From positions 1-64,000 of the forward strand of contig PHBU01000002.1 in assembly GCA_002840685.1 (NCBI GenBank): a stretch of 64,000 bases of DNA, written 5' to 3'. Below are positions 40,721 to 52,216 of the stretch, one piece after another; within the stretch, counting starts at the first letter, position 1; each line of letters begins with the position of its first letter. The position numbers and the translations under genes are program-made. The notes under the pieces were generated by a model that saw only the letters and a program-made list of their open reading frames with translations, did not search any database and had not been told where the DNA came from. Origin of the DNA: Chloroflexi bacterium HGW-Chloroflexi-6. GTDB lineage: Bacteria > Chloroflexota > Anaerolineae > Anaerolineales > Villigracilaceae.

Positions 40721-41260
40721 ATGCCCTCAACTCCCGAATCTCTAGCTCGTGAAAACATTGACGCCCAGTTGGCCGCATGCGGCTGGATTGTGCAGGACCG
40801 CGCCCGGATGAATATGTATGCGGGGCGGGGAATTGCTGTACGCGAGTTCCCGTTGCAAACGGGGTTTGCTGATTACCTGCTGTTCGTGGATAGGAAAGCC
40901 GTCGGCGTGATCGAGGCCAAGGCGGAAGGGGTCACGCTTTCGGGGGTGGCGGAGCAGGCGGGGCAGTATTCGATCGGGTTGCCTGCGAATATTCCGCATG
41001 TGACGCTGCCGCTGCCGTTTTTGTATGAATCCACCGGGGTGGAAACGTACTTTCGGGATGAGCGTGACCCGCAGCCGTGGTCACGGCGAGTATTTACGTT
41101 CCACAGGCCGGAGACGCTGGCCGACTGGCTCGAAACGGAATCTGGCGCGGGTACGGGGAGAACGTTCCGGGCGAGATTGCAGCAGTACCCCCTGTTGAAC
41201 ACAATTGGGTTGTGGGATGCGCAGATCGAAGCGATTAACCATCGCGATTCAGCTCTTTGA
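40721..41260 (+). pseudogene. hsdR: Truncated type I restriction HsdR N-terminus
   Basis: About 179 codons. The N-terminal nuclease domain of HsdR is recognisable: ARENIDAQLAACGWIVQDR, the PD-(D/E)xK segment GFADYLLFVDRKAVGVIEAK, and the linker QYPLLNTIGLWDAQIEAINH that in full proteins leads straight into the helicase Walker A. Here the frame stops 5 residues later (RDSAL). The helicase and C-terminal two thirds are missing, replaced by the end of a CHAT gene on the other strand. No hsdM or hsdS is present. Nuclease residues are intact, but without the motor it should not work as a type I enzyme. Confidence 0.82.
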
Positions 41261-42174
41261 AAAAAACGGGCATGAATTTTTTGACCGTATTCATGCTGAT
41301 CTTACCCTGCATGGCCAGCACCGCGGGAACGCCAATTTCTGCCAGGCGCGGGCCAAGCGCGGCCATTGAGCCTGCGTTTTCTTTCCCGGCGCTTTCACAG
41401 GAGGCCAGCACAATCAGGCGCGGAAGACGGCTGGCTTCCAGCTCGGCAAGCTGGCTGACGAAATCTTCGGCTTTGATGCGGGCCATTTTGCCGTTTTCAT
41501 CTTCGAGAAACAAGATCGGCCCACTCTCAGCCAGCACACCATGACAGGCCAAATACAGCACATCCGCGCCATCGCGCAGCACACTAAAAATATTTTCGAG
41601 CGTGGCGCGCCGGAATTCCCCAAGGTTAGCACGGGGATTTCACCCAACGCTTCCCTGGCCCGTGTAATTTCAGCTTCCACATCCACCGGAGGCAAGCTTT
41701 TTAATAAATCCGATGGGTTTGCCGCCACGGCCAACGCTTTCAACCCACCCCTGGGCCGCAGTACCACCGGGCGGCGATCCTGGCTGGCTGGGTAGCGTGA
41801 GAGCCAGGTATTTTCGGATAGGGTCAGGGGGGTATCGTTCTGCGGGTCGCGTAATTTTTCCCAGGAAATGGCGTGCAAATCGGCCACATCGGGAGAAGTC
41901 TTCACCTGGATGCGCAACGGCGTCCCGGCTGCGACCGCCATCCATTCCCCCAGGGTGGCGCGCAGTTTCTCCGGGCCAAAACCTGGCCGGTGAGAGTCTT
42001 CCCGTAGGCTTCGGGGTCAAATTCGTCCAGCGCACCGGGGTCAATCCGCACTTCCTGTGCATCAATTTCGCGCGGGGCATCCTCTCCGGCTTTGAGAAAT
42101 CTCATCCCCAGGGTGTATTGATTGCCCGACCGGGAAAAACTCAGCACAAGTTCTGAAAATTTTTCTTCTTCCAT
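41235..42174 (-). pseudogene. CHAT caspase-like protease, two frameshifts, 3' truncated
   Basis: Three successive minus frames make one protein. The first is MEEEKFSELVLSFSRSGNQY to about 41990. The second reads GFGPEKLRATLGEWMAVAAG through LKALAVAANPSDL to about 41622. The third reads ATLENIFSVLRDGADVLYLA, CHG, and IVLASCESAG. The CHAT catalytic pair is visible (His in YLACHG, Cys in LASCESA). The shifts coincide with G-runs, and the end at 41235 is premature and overlaps the HsdR relic. CHAT proteases act in conflict systems, so this looks like a decayed effector. The shifts could also be assembly errors. Confidence 0.78.
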
Positions 42175-42396
42175 ACGGCCTCACTGGATAACAATAAATT
42201 CTTTCCCGTTCACCACAAACCGGATTGGATATCCATCCGTAGGCATCGAGGGAAGAAGCGATATTACAAATATACCCCGCACGAGTAAGAATTATAGTAT
42301 GGCAGAAAAATGAACCACCCACGAGCCAGTGATTTCTTTTATTGCAGAATTCTCCGCGCGATGTTTTTAGCCTTTATTTTTTAAAGTGAGGATAAA

Positions 42397-43440
42397 CTAT
42401 TCCCATCCTGTAACTGCAAATACATCGACTGCCTGGTTTTTGCCCTTGAAGATGACTGGCCCAAGCGCCTCGACCGGGATATCTGGCGGAAGACCATCGC
42501 GTGTGTTTTTGTCAATCAACAGCGAGCGGTAAGTAACCTTGGTGTGGGTTTCGATGCGTGACGCCAGATTGACGGTGTCTCCGATGCAAGTGTATGCCGC
42601 CCGCGTTTGGGTGCCGACATACCCGGCAATCATTTCTCCGGATGCGATTCCTATGCCAATCTGGACTCTGGTTTTATTTTGAGCAAGTTGTTGCTGATTA
42701 AAAACTTGAAGTTGATTGAGCATTTCAATGGCAGCGCGAACAGCGTGCTCACGATGCGATTCAGAGAATATTGGCGCACCGAAAACAGCCATCAGTCCAT
42801 CCCCAATCATCTGGTTTACTGCCCCGTGATTTGCACTGATGGCATCAAATACCAGGCCAAAGTAGCGGTTGAGCAGGTCGATTGTTTCTGAAGGGGTCTG
42901 GCTCTCGGCAATTGTTGTAAAGGAGCGGATGTCCGCGAACAGGACAGAGGCAACTACATTTTTGCCGCCGAGCGAAAAGCCGGTTCGCAGCAGTTCTTCA
43001 GCAACTTCTTTGGGCGCAAAAGTTCGGAAAAGTTTGCGCTGTTCATCGCGCAGGCGTTTCTTTTCCAAGCTGGCATTGACCCGCGCTTTCAGCAGAATGG
43101 GGTTGACGGGCTTGGTCAGGTAGTCTTCTGCGCCTAGTTCGACACATTTTACGACAGCGTCCAACTCTTCCATGGCCGATGTCATAATAATTGGAATTTG
43201 ACGCAAATCTACATCGTTCAGGCAGGCCTCCAAAACTTGAAAGCCATCCATGACAGGCATTTCAATATCCAGCAAGACCAGGTCGAAGGACTGGCTGCGG
43301 ATTTTGTTGAGGCCTTCGGCTCCATTTTCAGCGGTTTCAACAATGTGACCCTGGTTCTCGAGACTGCGCGAGAGAACCAGGCGGTTGACTTTGTTGTCAT
43401 CCACCACCAGCAGGCGGGCGGGTTCTGGGACAGGTTTCAT
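42397..43440 (-). CDS. Response regulator with class III adenylate/guanylate cyclase output
   Basis: A protein of 347 aa. Residues about 8-125 are a receiver domain with phospho-acceptor DLVLLDIEMPVMDG and the conserved Lys in DYLTKPVNP. A short helix (ARVNASLEKKRLRDEQ) leads to a class III cyclase (about 165-345): metal motif LFADIRSFTTIAES, GDGLMAVFGAP, and the C-terminal GIASGEMIAGYVG and TCIGDTVNLASRIE. It should make cAMP (or cGMP) when phosphorylated. It is the last gene of the phosphorelay operon, 22 bases after the HPt gene, so it is the obvious output of that relay. Confidence 0.92.
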   Translation of the reverse strand: MKPVPEPARLLVVDDNKVNRLVLSRSLENQGHIVETAENGAEGLNKIRSQSFDLVLLDIEMPVMDGFQVLEACLNDVDLRQIPIIMTSAMEELDAVVKCVELGAEDYLTKPVNPILLKARVNASLEKKRLRDEQRKLFRTFAPKEVAEELLRTGFSLGGKNVVASVLFADIRSFTTIAESQTPSETIDLLNRYFGLVFDAISANHGAVNQMIGDGLMAVFGAPIFSESHREHAVRAAIEMLNQLQVFNQQQLAQNKTRVQIGIGIASGEMIAGYVGTQTRAAYTCIGDTVNLASRIETHTKVTYRSLLIDKNTRDGLPPDIPVEALGPVIFKGKNQAVDVFAVTGWE

Positions 43441-43462
43441 TATGGATTCTTTTCTCGCCTGA

Positions 43463-43798
43463 TTATTGCTTTAAGGTATTCAACTCTTTGGCCACCAGGC
43501 GAAATTCGGCTTCAAGACGCTCCAGCCGGTCGCCAATAGACAGGTTGTTTTCGCGGCCTAAAGTTTCCAATTCTTTGGCGAGCGCTGACAGTTCCATTGC
43601 GCCAAAGGTTGCCGCATTGGATTTCATGGAATGGGCAGCCCTGCGGAAAGAATCAGCATTGCCGCTGACCAGCCCCGTGCGCATTTCATTCATCAGGGTG
43701 GGGCCATCATCCAGGAAGGCATCAATCAATTCACCGATAAAGTCACCACCGGTTGATTCTTTGAGCGAGTGAAAGGTATTCAAATCTATTTTTGGCAT
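43463..43798 (-). CDS. HPt phosphotransfer protein
   Basis: A protein of 111 aa with the HPt four-helix pattern and phospho-acceptor His in FRRAAHSMKSNAATFGA (HxxKxxxxxxG). AGGAG lies 6 bases before the ATG inside the end of the hybrid kinase gene, whose TAA immediately precedes this ATG, so expression is coupled. HPt proteins carry phosphate from a hybrid kinase receiver to a final response regulator, here most likely the REC-cyclase next door. Confidence 0.92.
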   Translation of the reverse strand: MPKIDLNTFHSLKESTGGDFIGELIDAFLDDGPTLMNEMRTGLVSGNADSFRRAAHSMKSNAATFGAMELSALAKELETLGRENNLSIGDRLERLEAEFRLVAKELNTLKQ

Positions 43799-46700
43799 TT
43801 AATTCTCCTGGTCCGGCTGGAAAATGGTTTTTGCCCGGGATAGCGCAGCGACCAGCTCTTCAATGCGGATTGGTTTGGCAATGTAATCGTCCATGCCTGC
43901 GGCCAGGCACATTTCCCGGTCGCCTTGCATGGCATTGGCGGTCAGACCGATGATGCGGGGTCGATGTCTGGATGTTGAAGAAATAATCTGGCGGGTGGCT
44001 TCCAGCCCATCCATCTCGGGCATCTGAACATCCATCAAGATTACATCGTATTGCTGCTGCCCGGTCATGTGCACAGCTTCGTAGCCGTTTACTGCGACAT
44101 CGGCAGCGTAGCCCATTTGCTCGAGCAAGCGTAAGGCCAGTTTCTGGTTAACCTGGTTGTCTTCTGCCAGCAAAATGTGCAGGGGATTGCGGTTCCCTAA
44201 TTCTGGGTCAAGGCGCGGACGCTGGGGTGGATTGCTTTTGGCGGTGTAAAGTTCCGGGCTGGAAAAGAGCATCACCAATGTATCAAATAACTGCGACTGT
44301 TTGAGCGGCTTGGCAAGATAGGCTGAGAACAGGTCTGCTGTGGAGCCTGAATCGGGCCGCCCAATGGAGCTAAAAAGCACGAGAGGCAATTTGGCAGTCG
44401 TTTGGCGAATGCGCGAGGCAAGCTCGACGCCGTCCATATCTGGCATGTGCATATCCAGAATGGCAAGATCGAAGGTTTCGCCGTTTTTGAGCCACTCGAG
44501 CGCCTGTTGGGGTTGGGCGGTTTCGCGCACGCGCATTCCCCACTGAGAAGCCTGCAGGTGAAGTATCTGCCTGTTGGTGGCGTTGTCATCTACAACCAGC
44601 AGGCGCTTGTTTTTTAATTCGGGTTGTACTTTGTGTATTTGATGGCGGACAAGTGACGGGTCGTTGGAGATCGCTGCCCGGATGCTGAACATGAAGGTGG
44701 AACCTGTTCCCGGTCCCTCGCTGTTGGCGGTCATTGTCCCGCCCATCAGTTCGCTCAGGCGTTTGCTGATGGCTAGCCCCAGCCCGGTGCCGCCATATTT
44801 GCGGGTGGTGGATGAATCGGCCTGGGTGAAGGCCTGGAAGAGCTGCTCCAGGTTTTTCGGCGACAGTCCGATGCCGGTATCGCGGACGCTGAAACGCAGA
44901 ACGGGAAACCGGTCTGCCTGCTTGGCGCTTCCACTTCGGCCTTTTGTTCGTTTTGGCTTTTCGACGACGCTGACTGTCAGCACAACTTCGCCCTGTTCGG
45001 TGAATTTGATGGCATTGCTGAGCAGGTTGACCAGAATTTGACGCAGGCGGGTTTCATCGCTTTCGATGACCAGCGGAACATCGCTCTCACAGTGGTAAGC
45101 CAGTTCGAGATGCTTTTTCGCGGCAGGCGCGGCAACCAGGTCGAGGGCCGATTCGATGCAATCACGCAGGTTGAAGGGCCGTGTCTCGATGTCCATACGG
45201 TTGGCTTCAATTTTTGAGAAGTCGAGGATATCGTTGATGATGGTCAGCAGGTTTTCAGCCGAGTTACGGATGGTTTCGGCGTAGTCGCGTTGTTCGGGGT
45301 CAAGTTCAGTGTCGAGCAGCAGGCCGCTCATCCCAATCACGGCGTTCATTGGCGTGCGGATTTCATGGCTCATGGTGGCCAGGAAGGCGCTTTTGGCCTG
45401 GTTGGCCGCTTCGGCGGCTTCGCGGGCGGCCCGGGCTTCACGATAGAGCCGGGCATTTTGCAGAGCCACGCTGACATTCGATGCAATGGTGCTGAGCAGG
45501 CGCTGGTCTTCTTCTCGAAAGACACCTTCTTTGGTGGTGCTTTGCACACTGACAACGCCGATGGATTTGTTGCCTATGAAAATGGGAACACCGAGATAAG
45601 AAAGCGCCTGCCTGCCGATACGTTCGATGCCAAGTTCATTTTGCAGGTTGGCTACATCTTGATTAATCAGCAGTGGTTGGCCGGCCTGAATGATTTTGCT
45701 GGTCAGGCCTTCTCCGTATGTGATTGAGTCGATGGTCTCGCCATAACAGTAGGGAAAGTTGACTCTGTTATTTTCTTCATCTAGCAGCGCTACATAAACC
45801 AGATCGGCGTGGAAAGCCACCCGGAGTTGTTCACCAATCAGGTTGATCAGGGTTTGCAGTTCCAATTCGCCAGCCAGGGCAGTGCTGATCGCATTGATGG
45901 TTGCCAATTCGTTGGCGCGCTGGTTGGTTTCATTGAAAAGGCGGGAGTTTTCGATGGCAACCGCGGCCTGGTCTGCCAGCAGATGCAAGATGCGTAATTC
46001 TTCTTTACGAAACCTGCGGCTTTTCTTAAATGAAAGATTCATGGCACCGACAACACGATGTCCGATTTTCAGGGGCATGCCAATAATTGCGCCATTGATG
46101 AGTTTTTGGTTGGTGTAGAGGGGGTGGGTGCTCATATCTTCAACGATGATGGGCTCTCTTCCCTGAACAACAGAGTAGGTTAAACCACCGCGGCGTGGCT
46201 TGCTGTACGGCTGGTTCTGTTGGCCATCTTTGTAGTAAGCAGCGCCAAACTCCAGCAGGTCTTCTTCGCTTTTATAAAGAAAAACGTGCAAGGTATTGGC
46301 ATCCTGAAAGAGGTCGAACGTATCACTCAGGATGGCATTCAGTAATTCTTGAAAATTCAAGTTGGATGTCAGGCTCAGACTGACTTTACGGACGGTCTCC
46401 AACTCAGCGGCGCGTTGCTCGGTTTCGCGTAGTAGTCGTTGGGTTTCATCGAACAAGTGTGCATTTTCAATCGCCCCGCTCATCGAATGTGCCAGAGTAG
46501 CCAGCAAGTGAACATCCCGTTCGGTAAAGGCATTTTGCTGGTAAGCCTGTACGCTCAAGATGCCCAAAACTGAATCGCCGCTAATCAGCGGCACACCCAG
46601 ATAAGATTCGTTATATTCCCGTTTTTCACCCGGAATGATGACCGGTAAAACACCCAGGGTTTCCTGTTCATGCATCGAGTTGAGCCGCAAAGGCTGGCGG

Positions 46701-47584
46701 TTGCGAATCACATGCGAGGTCAGCCCGGCTCCGTATGGGTCGGGGGGCTCATTGTGCCGGAACCCTTTTTCAACATAATAGGGGAAATGAATCAGCCCGG
46801 CCGGTTGATCGTAAAGGGCCACATAAGCAGTATCGGCCTGGAATACCTCGCGGATTTTTTCGCCAACCAGATCGCAGACTGCCTGCAGATCCAGTTTGGA
46901 TGCCAGGCTTTCCTGAATGCTATTGATGATGGACAGTTCTTTGGCGCGCTGCTGTTCGGCTTTGAGCAGGCGTTGGGTTTCATCAAACAGGCGCGAATTT
47001 TCGAGGGCTACGCCCATACTGGTGACCAGGGTTTGGAGCAGGCGCTGGTCAGATTCTGTAAAGGCATATTCCCGGTCAAGGTTTTGGAGCGAAATGATTC
47101 CCTTGACCTCCCTGGCGACCAACATGGGGACAAAAAGCACAGATTTCGGCGCCTCGCCCGAAATTGAGACCGGGTTTCCGTACTTTTTTGCGGCGACCAG
47201 GTGGTCATGATTTATCATCAGCGGCTGGCGGGATTCAAAAACATGCTTGCGAAATCCAAAAACCTGAATGGGGTCTATCTGATAGCGCACCCGGCGTTCG
47301 ATGACATAGGGATGGTATAAGAGTTGGGTCTGTGGGTCATAGACTCCAATCATGACCACCTGCGCATCGAAAATGTCGCGCAATTTATCGCCCACCAGAT
47401 CATAGATGGCTTGTAAATCCAGTTTCAGGGCAAGCCCGGCCTGAACGGAGTTAATGATATCCAACTGGTATTCACTTTGCGCCAACCTTTGTTCCAATGT
47501 TTGGACGGATAAAGTTTCCCTGGTAAGTTTGGGCGGCCCGGGTTTACGGCTCGATGGTTTTTCAAGGCTCAATTTTTTTGCCAT
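43799..47584 (-). CDS. Soluble hybrid histidine kinase with four GAF domains and two receivers
   Basis: A protein of 1261 aa with no membrane segment. After a coiled N-terminus come four GAF domains in tandem (about 45-205, 220-375, 395-550, 560-715), each opening with a similar phrase such as [20 protein letters not shown]. Then HisKA with [20 protein letters not shown] (phospho-His), an HATPase with [18 protein letters not shown]1 ([15 protein letters not shown]) and REC2 ([15 protein letters not shown]). REC1 also has its Lys (YLAKPLKQS). GAF domains sense small ligands or redox state. The gene begins 16 bases inside the end of the 7TM kinase gene and is followed by HPt and REC-cyclase genes. 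Confidence 0.93.
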   Translation of the reverse strand: MAKKLSLEKPSSRKPGPPKLTRETLSVQTLEQRLAQSEYQLDIINSVQAGLALKLDLQAIYDLVGDKLRDIFDAQVVMIGVYDPQTQLLYHPYVIERRVRYQIDPIQVFGFRKHVFESRQPLMINHDHLVAAKKYGNPVSISGEAPKSVLFVPMLVAREVKGIISLQNLDREYAFTESDQRLLQTLVTSMGVALENSRLFDETQRLLKAEQQRAKELSIINSIQESLASKLDLQAVCDLVGEKIREVFQADTAYVALYDQPAGLIHFPYYVEKGFRHNEPPDPYGAGLTSHVIRNRQPLRLNSMHEQETLGVLPVIIPGEKREYNESYLGVPLISGDSVLGILSVQAYQQNAFTERDVHLLATLAHSMSGAIENAHLFDETQRLLRETEQRAAELETVRKVSLSLTSNLNFQELLNAILSDTFDLFQDANTLHVFLYKSEEDLLEFGAAYYKDGQQNQPYSKPRRGGLTYSVVQGREPIIVEDMSTHPLYTNQKLINGAIIGMPLKIGHRVVGAMNLSFKKSRRFRKEELRILHLLADQAAVAIENSRLFNETNQRANELATINAISTALAGELELQTLINLIGEQLRVAFHADLVYVALLDEENNRVNFPYCYGETIDSITYGEGLTSKIIQAGQPLLINQDVANLQNELGIERIGRQALSYLGVPIFIGNKSIGVVSVQSTTKEGVFREEDQRLLSTIASNVSVALQNARLYREARAAREAAEAANQAKSAFLATMSHEIRTPMNAVIGMSGLLLDTELDPEQRDYAETIRNSAENLLTIINDILDFSKIEANRMDIETRPFNLRDCIESALDLVAAPAAKKHLELAYHCESDVPLVIESDETRLRQILVNLLSNAIKFTEQGEVVLTVSVVEKPKRTKGRSGSAKQADRFPVLRFSVRDTGIGLSPKNLEQLFQAFTQADSSTTRKYGGTGLGLAISKRLSELMGGTMTANSEGPGTGSTFMFSIRAAISNDPSLVRHQIHKVQPELKNKRLLVVDDNATNRQILHLQASQWGMRVRETAQPQQALEWLKNGETFDLAILDMHMPDMDGVELASRIRQTTAKLPLVLFSSIGRPDSGSTADLFSAYLAKPLKQSQLFDTLVMLFSSPELYTAKSNPPQRPRLDPELGNRNPLHILLAEDNQVNQKLALRLLEQMGYAADVAVNGYEAVHMTGQQQYDVILMDVQMPEMDGLEATRQIISSTSRHRPRIIGLTANAMQGDREMCLAAGMDDYIAKPIRIEELVAALSRAKTIFQPDQEN

Positions 47585-50199
47585 AATGCCTCATCAACTT
47601 TTTGGCTTGCAGCGCGTTGCAATGCGGCTACGAGTTCTTTGACCTGAATCGGTTTGGACACATAATCATCCATCCCGGCGGCGATGCAGGCTTCACGGTC
47701 ACCTTGCATGGCGTTGGCGGTCATCGCAATGATCTTGGGCTGGGAAGCAGGTGACCCGTTTTGACGGATGGCACGGGTGGCTTCAAACCCATCCATCTCT
47801 GGCATTTGCACATCCATTAGCACCAGATCGTATGGTTGACGAGCGAGGGCTTCAAGTACCTCCAGCCCGTTGGCGGCCACATCGGGGCGATATCCGAGTC
47901 TTTCGAGCAGGCGCACCGCCAGTTTTTGGTTGACTGCGTTGTCTTCGGCAAGCAAAATTTTTAAGGGATTCTTTGCTGCGAATTTTGGATCAAGCAAAGT
48001 TTCTGGTGCGCCTGCGGCTGGGCCGCTGGATGTTTCTTGAATGGATAAAGCTGTGATGAGCGCATTGTACAGGCTCGATTGTTTGACCGGCTTGGTCAGG
48101 AAGGCGGCGAAATCGGTCGTTTCGCCTGCTTCGCGCCAGCCAAGCGATGTGAGCATTACCAAAGGCAGCGAAAACCCATTTGCTCGAATTTCGCGAGCCA
48201 GCTGCTGGCCATCCATGCCGGGCATGTGCATATCCAAAATGGCAATATCGTAGCGCTGTCCGCTTTTTAGCGCACCAAGCGCGGAGCTGGGATCAGGAAA
48301 TAGTACGGAAGCCATTCCCCAGGCTTGCAATTGCAGACCGATGATTCGGCGGTTGGTTTCGTTATCATCCACAACCAGCACTTGTTTCCCGCGCAGGTGT
48401 GGCAGGCTGGTTAATTTATAGCCTGGCGGCAAGGTCGCCGGCGGGGACTGGATGGTAAAGTGGAAGGTGGAGCCAATCCCATCCTGGCTTTCAACCCACA
48501 TTTTGCCGTCCATCAGTTCGCTCAATCTCTTGCTGATGGCCAACCCGAGGCCGGTGCCACCATATTTACGCGTTGTGGACGAATCAACCTGTGAAAAAGA
48601 TTGGAAAAGACGATCCATACGGTCGGGAGGAATGCCGATGCCGGTATCTCGGACCCAGAAGTGCAGATGAATGTCTCCGCTTTTTGAGGAGGGCGGCAGC
48701 ATTTCAACGCCAACTGTGATTTCACCCTTTTCGGTGAATTTCACGGCATTCCCGAGTAGATTAACGATGATCTGTCGCAGGCGGGTTACGTCGCCGAGAA
48801 TGGCTTCGGGCGTATTCGATTCAATCACGCAACCCAGTTCAAGGCCTTTTTCGGTGGCTCGGAGCGCCAGCAAGTCTATGGCCGACTCGACACATTCGCG
48901 CAGGTCAAAAGGTTGCTTTTCAAGTTCCAGTTTTCCGGCTTCTATTTTTGAGAAGTCGAGAATATCGTTGATGATGGTCAGGAGCGCATCGCCACTGTTG
49001 CGGATAGTTTCGGCATACTCGCGTTGTTCGGTGTTCAGGGATGTATCGAGGAGCAGACCGGTCATGCCGATGATGCCATTCATCGGGGTCCGAATCTCGT
49101 GACTCATGCTGGCCAGGAAGTTGCTTTTGGCCCGGTTGGCGGCTTCGGCGTTCAGCCTGGCCTGGTGCAGTTCGGTCACATGACGCCAGACCGCCAGTCG
49201 GCCTCGCAGCATCCCGCGCTGATCGTACAGGCTGGAAACGCGCAGGTCGAAATAGAACCACTCGCCATTTTTATTAATGGCAAGCTCGGTCTTGGCGTCT
49301 GCGGAGTTGTCGAGGCTGGCCAGGAAATCTGGCAGGCTGGCAAAGGCTTCTGTCACTGGCTGGCCGACAAAAGATGCCCGCTCCCGTTGCAGGTAGCTCT
49401 CAATGGTTGGGTTAACGTCGGTTACGCGGCCCTGCGTATCCAGAACGATAATCCCGTCGCTCATATTTTCAAAAACGGCATCGCGGGCGATGGGGGTCAG
49501 ATCGAGGGCGCGGTAGCGAAAGAAGGCCGAGAAAAAAGCCACACCTGTCAAAACAAACCCAAAGGGAGTCAAATCAATAGGGTGAATTGGATTTATGCGG
49601 GTGGCATACATAACACTGGTGATCACTGGCGCGAGTGCGCCCAGCATCAGTGTAATTGCCTGACCGCGATATAGGTTTTGTCGGGCCAGCGCACGCAGGA
49701 GCAGAATGACTCCGGTTACCACAAGCAAGTAACTATAAATGAGATAGAACCACCAGGCAGGTCCAAGGCTGACATCCAACAGGGTGAGTGAGCCAAAGGT
49801 TGTCAGGCCGACCGTGCCCCGCATCAGGTTGTGCCAATGGTCTGTCCAGGCCAGAAGGATGTTGGCGATTGGAGGAATGGAGAGAAGTGCAATATTGCGC
49901 CGGTTGAGAAGTTTTTCATATCCGGCGTATTGCAGCGCGAATAAGATCCATGCCAGCGGGGTGCCTGAAATTCCCAAGTAACGTATGTTTGACCAGAAAA
50001 GATACGGCTCGAGTTGGTTGCTCAAAATGCTCAGGCTGATCGCATAAGAGGCAGACCATTCTGCTGCTGAAAGCATCAGAAAAGTGAAGGTGATTGCGCC
50101 GGGAGCCGTTCGCCGCCGCCAGGCGGCATAAGCTAACGCCAACGTTACAATGGCCGAGATAAACATCAAGGCTGCATACGCGTTAGGGGACCATGTCAT
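47569..50199 (-). CDS. Membrane hybrid histidine kinase (7TM-PAS-HisKA-HATPase-REC-REC)
   Basis: A protein of 876 aa. Residues about 5-225 hold seven to eight hydrophobic helices of the 7TM histidine-kinase N-terminal type ([40 protein letters not shown]). A PAS domain follows at about 240-350 ([19 protein letters not shown]). HisKA has [19 protein letters not shown], and the HATPase has [19 protein letters not shown]1 ([14 protein letters not shown]) and REC2 ([14 protein letters not shown]) are both intact. It is first in the operon and close to the second kinase in the catalytic half, so the pair likely arose by duplication with a sensor swap. Signal unknown. Confidence 0.93.
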   Translation of the reverse strand: MTWSPNAYAALMFISAIVTLALAYAAWRRRTAPGAITFTFLMLSAAEWSASYAISLSILSNQLEPYLFWSNIRYLGISGTPLAWILFALQYAGYEKLLNRRNIALLSIPPIANILLAWTDHWHNLMRGTVGLTTFGSLTLLDVSLGPAWWFYLIYSYLLVVTGVILLLRALARQNLYRGQAITLMLGALAPVITSVMYATRINPIHPIDLTPFGFVLTGVAFFSAFFRYRALDLTPIARDAVFENMSDGIIVLDTQGRVTDVNPTIESYLQRERASFVGQPVTEAFASLPDFLASLDNSADAKTELAINKNGEWFYFDLRVSSLYDQRGMLRGRLAVWRHVTELHQARLNAEAANRAKSNFLASMSHEIRTPMNGIIGMTGLLLDTSLNTEQREYAETIRNSGDALLTIINDILDFSKIEAGKLELEKQPFDLRECVESAIDLLALRATEKGLELGCVIESNTPEAILGDVTRLRQIIVNLLGNAVKFTEKGEITVGVEMLPPSSKSGDIHLHFWVRDTGIGIPPDRMDRLFQSFSQVDSSTTRKYGGTGLGLAISKRLSELMDGKMWVESQDGIGSTFHFTIQSPPATLPPGYKLTSLPHLRGKQVLVVDDNETNRRIIGLQLQAWGMASVLFPDPSSALGALKSGQRYDIAILDMHMPGMDGQQLAREIRANGFSLPLVMLTSLGWREAGETTDFAAFLTKPVKQSSLYNALITALSIQETSSGPAAGAPETLLDPKFAAKNPLKILLAEDNAVNQKLAVRLLERLGYRPDVAANGLEVLEALARQPYDLVLMDVQMPEMDGFEATRAIRQNGSPASQPKIIAMTANAMQGDREACIAAGMDDYVSKPIQVKELVAALQRAASQKVDEALWQKN

Positions 50200-50894
50200 A
50201 GCGATAACCTATTCTCTGTTTGTGCAGCTGATATGTCAGATTCAATGTTGGCGTTTGTTTGCGGTTGTTCAATCAGTTTTATTCCCTCTAGATGGTTTTG
50301 AGCGCGGATCTCAATCAGGTTGGAGTATTTTTCGAGTTAAGCAGATGGTGCCAGGCGGTTAAGGGTGTCGGCCAAATCCTGGGAATCAAGCATCCGCTTA
50401 CGTTGTTGGTTACGGCCTTGCGAAAAACGCTCCCATGCGATGAAATTAAGCTCGTTCTTGCCGGGCTGTTTTGTGACCATCGAAAACAGCCTCGAATATC
50501 TGGTGCCATTTACCACGGCGGCGGATAAATTCGACCTGCTGATCGATCATAGCCGTGCTGACTTTCTAAGGTGAACAGCGCTCAATTGTTCTCCGGTTAA
50601 TCCAACCCATGTGGTTCTCTTCATGATTTGCCCGGATGGTGCCAAACCAGATTTTGTAATACAGATTTCAAACGGGATACTCAGGCGGGAAACCTTGCTG
50701 ATGGGCGCGTTGAAATTTGGTATGTAAGAAAACCACCAAGGCAGGTAGCAGTTGTCCGATTTATGTAATTACAGTTTACTAATTTTCCGGGTCAAAGTCC
50801 AGTGTTTTGTTGATAAAGTTTATCAAGATTGGTATTTTTGCCTGCGCTGACGGCAGTTTAACTCTTGCGAGCGGTTACTCTCCAGTGGAGTGAC
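50200..50894. other. Gene-free stretch between the kinase operon and the M50 protease
   Basis: About 690 bases. Short ORFs occur on both strands but none shows a family pattern or a ribosome site. The minus-strand reading around 50300-50630 has protein-like patches in two frames, so it may be a decayed gene, but I cannot name it. A promoter for the kinase operon should lie near 50200-50300; none stands out. Confidence 0.35.
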
Positions 50895-51998
50895 TTAAGT
50901 GGATGAGGCAGAAATGAGCGTTCTGGTTTTTAACGCCGAGCGGATCATTAGATATTCAGCGATGTTCTCGGATGTGACGATCCCAACCAACAGCCCGGCA
51001 TGGGTGACTGGTAAAACTGGCACCCCGCTTTCCTGAATGCGCAACAGTGCGCTCTCGATCATCTCATAGCTATCGATTTCAGGCAGGTTGCTGCGCATCA
51101 CGCTGCTAACGAGTATATTTTGTCCATTCTGAGTCAAGGCAACCAGGAAATCGTCGCGGGTTACGACCCCGACCACCCGTTCGCCATCCACCACCGGGAA
51201 ATCGTGCTGAGAACCGGCCAATATTAACTGGGAGATGCGGGAAAGGCTGTCGCGCGGCGAAACTGTTTCGTAGTTGGTCAACATGGCCTGGTTAACCGGG
51301 ATTCCGCCCAGGGCATTTTTCACCTGAACCATGCTGGCTTCTTGCGAAGCGCCCATCCAGACAAAGAAGGCGATGAAGAGCAACATGGGGTTACCAAAAA
51401 GCCCGGCCAGGCCAAATATGAAGGCCATACCTTGACCGACCGTTGCCGCAATTTGCGTGGCGCGAACGTAATCCATATTGAGTGCCAAAATCGCGCGCAA
51501 CACGCGACCACCATCCATTGGAAAAGCCGGGATCAGGTTGAAAAGCACCAACGAAACGTTGACCAGCATCAGGCGTTCGATAAACGAACCGGTTGTGAGA
51601 GTTAATTGGTTAAGCGGGACAAGCGCATTGGTCACAGCCAGATAAACAAACAACACGACCGCAATCACCACATTGACGGCGGGACCTGCCAACGCCACCC
51701 ACAGTTCCTGAATTGGTTTTTCGGGCATGCGTTCCAGACGCGCCACGCCACCAATCGGGTAAAGCGTAATATCACGGGTGCGGATGTTGTACTTGCGTGC
51801 TGTGAGCGCATGACCATATTCGTGAAGGGTCACTGCCAGGAAGAGCAGCAGGATAAAAAACACGCCTTCCAGCGCGCCTATCAGTGTGCGGGTCTCCAGC
51901 CAGTACGTCCAGCCATACCAGCCAACAATTAAAAGGAAAGTTGCATGAACAAAAACATCAATTCCTGCGAAGGTTCCTAATTTCCATTGCCATTTCAT
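50895..51998 (-). CDS. Site-2-type metalloprotease (M50) with CBS pair
   Basis: A protein of 367 aa from ATG 51998 (GGAG about 10 bases upstream); the longer track start has no site. It is a polytopic membrane protein with zinc motif LHEYGHALTARKY (HExxH) in the second helix and the third ligand in NLIPAFPMDGGRVLRAI (NxxPxxxxDG). Two CBS domains follow at about 235-360 (NYETVSPRDSLSRISQL, GVVTRDDFLVAL, VMRSNLPEIDSYEMI). This matches the SpoIVFB/Rip3-like M50B subgroup with CBS domains, which cleaves membrane-bound anti-sigma or other regulators in response to adenylate binding. The client is unknown. Confidence 0.93.
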   Translation of the reverse strand: MKWQWKLGTFAGIDVFVHATFLLIVGWYGWTYWLETRTLIGALEGVFFILLLFLAVTLHEYGHALTARKYNIRTRDITLYPIGGVARLERMPEKPIQELWVALAGPAVNVVIAVVLFVYLAVTNALVPLNQLTLTTGSFIERLMLVNVSLVLFNLIPAFPMDGGRVLRAILALNMDYVRATQIAATVGQGMAFIFGLAGLFGNPMLLFIAFFVWMGASQEASMVQVKNALGGIPVNQAMLTNYETVSPRDSLSRISQLILAGSQHDFPVVDGERVVGVVTRDDFLVALTQNGQNILVSSVMRSNLPEIDSYEMIESALLRIQESGVPVLPVTHAGLLVGIVTSENIAEYLMIRSALKTRTLISASST

Positions 51999-52216
51999 GG
52001 GTTTGTTACTCCAGATAGTAAGTAGTTTCTCGGTGAATTTGTATATTATTAATCCATATTTTAGCAAGAATATATTAGAAAAATGTTATAAAAATTCAAG
52101 GGTCATCAGGTGCTTACGCTGATTTACGAACATATCTTTGGAATAGCCAGCCAGGGTGTAAGTCTTGCGCAACGAGAGCAAGAATGTAGGATAATAAGAA
52201 TAAAAGGGAGACACAA

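Noticed and set aside
41235-42174. CHAT gene frames as three independent genes
   Set aside because: The three frames follow one another in the order of one CHAT protein and join at G-runs, so a single frameshifted gene is simpler.
50292-50528. Small ORFs between the kinase operon and the M50 gene
   Set aside because: Both strands open over the same stretch, no ribosome sites and no recognisable motif; not supported as genes.
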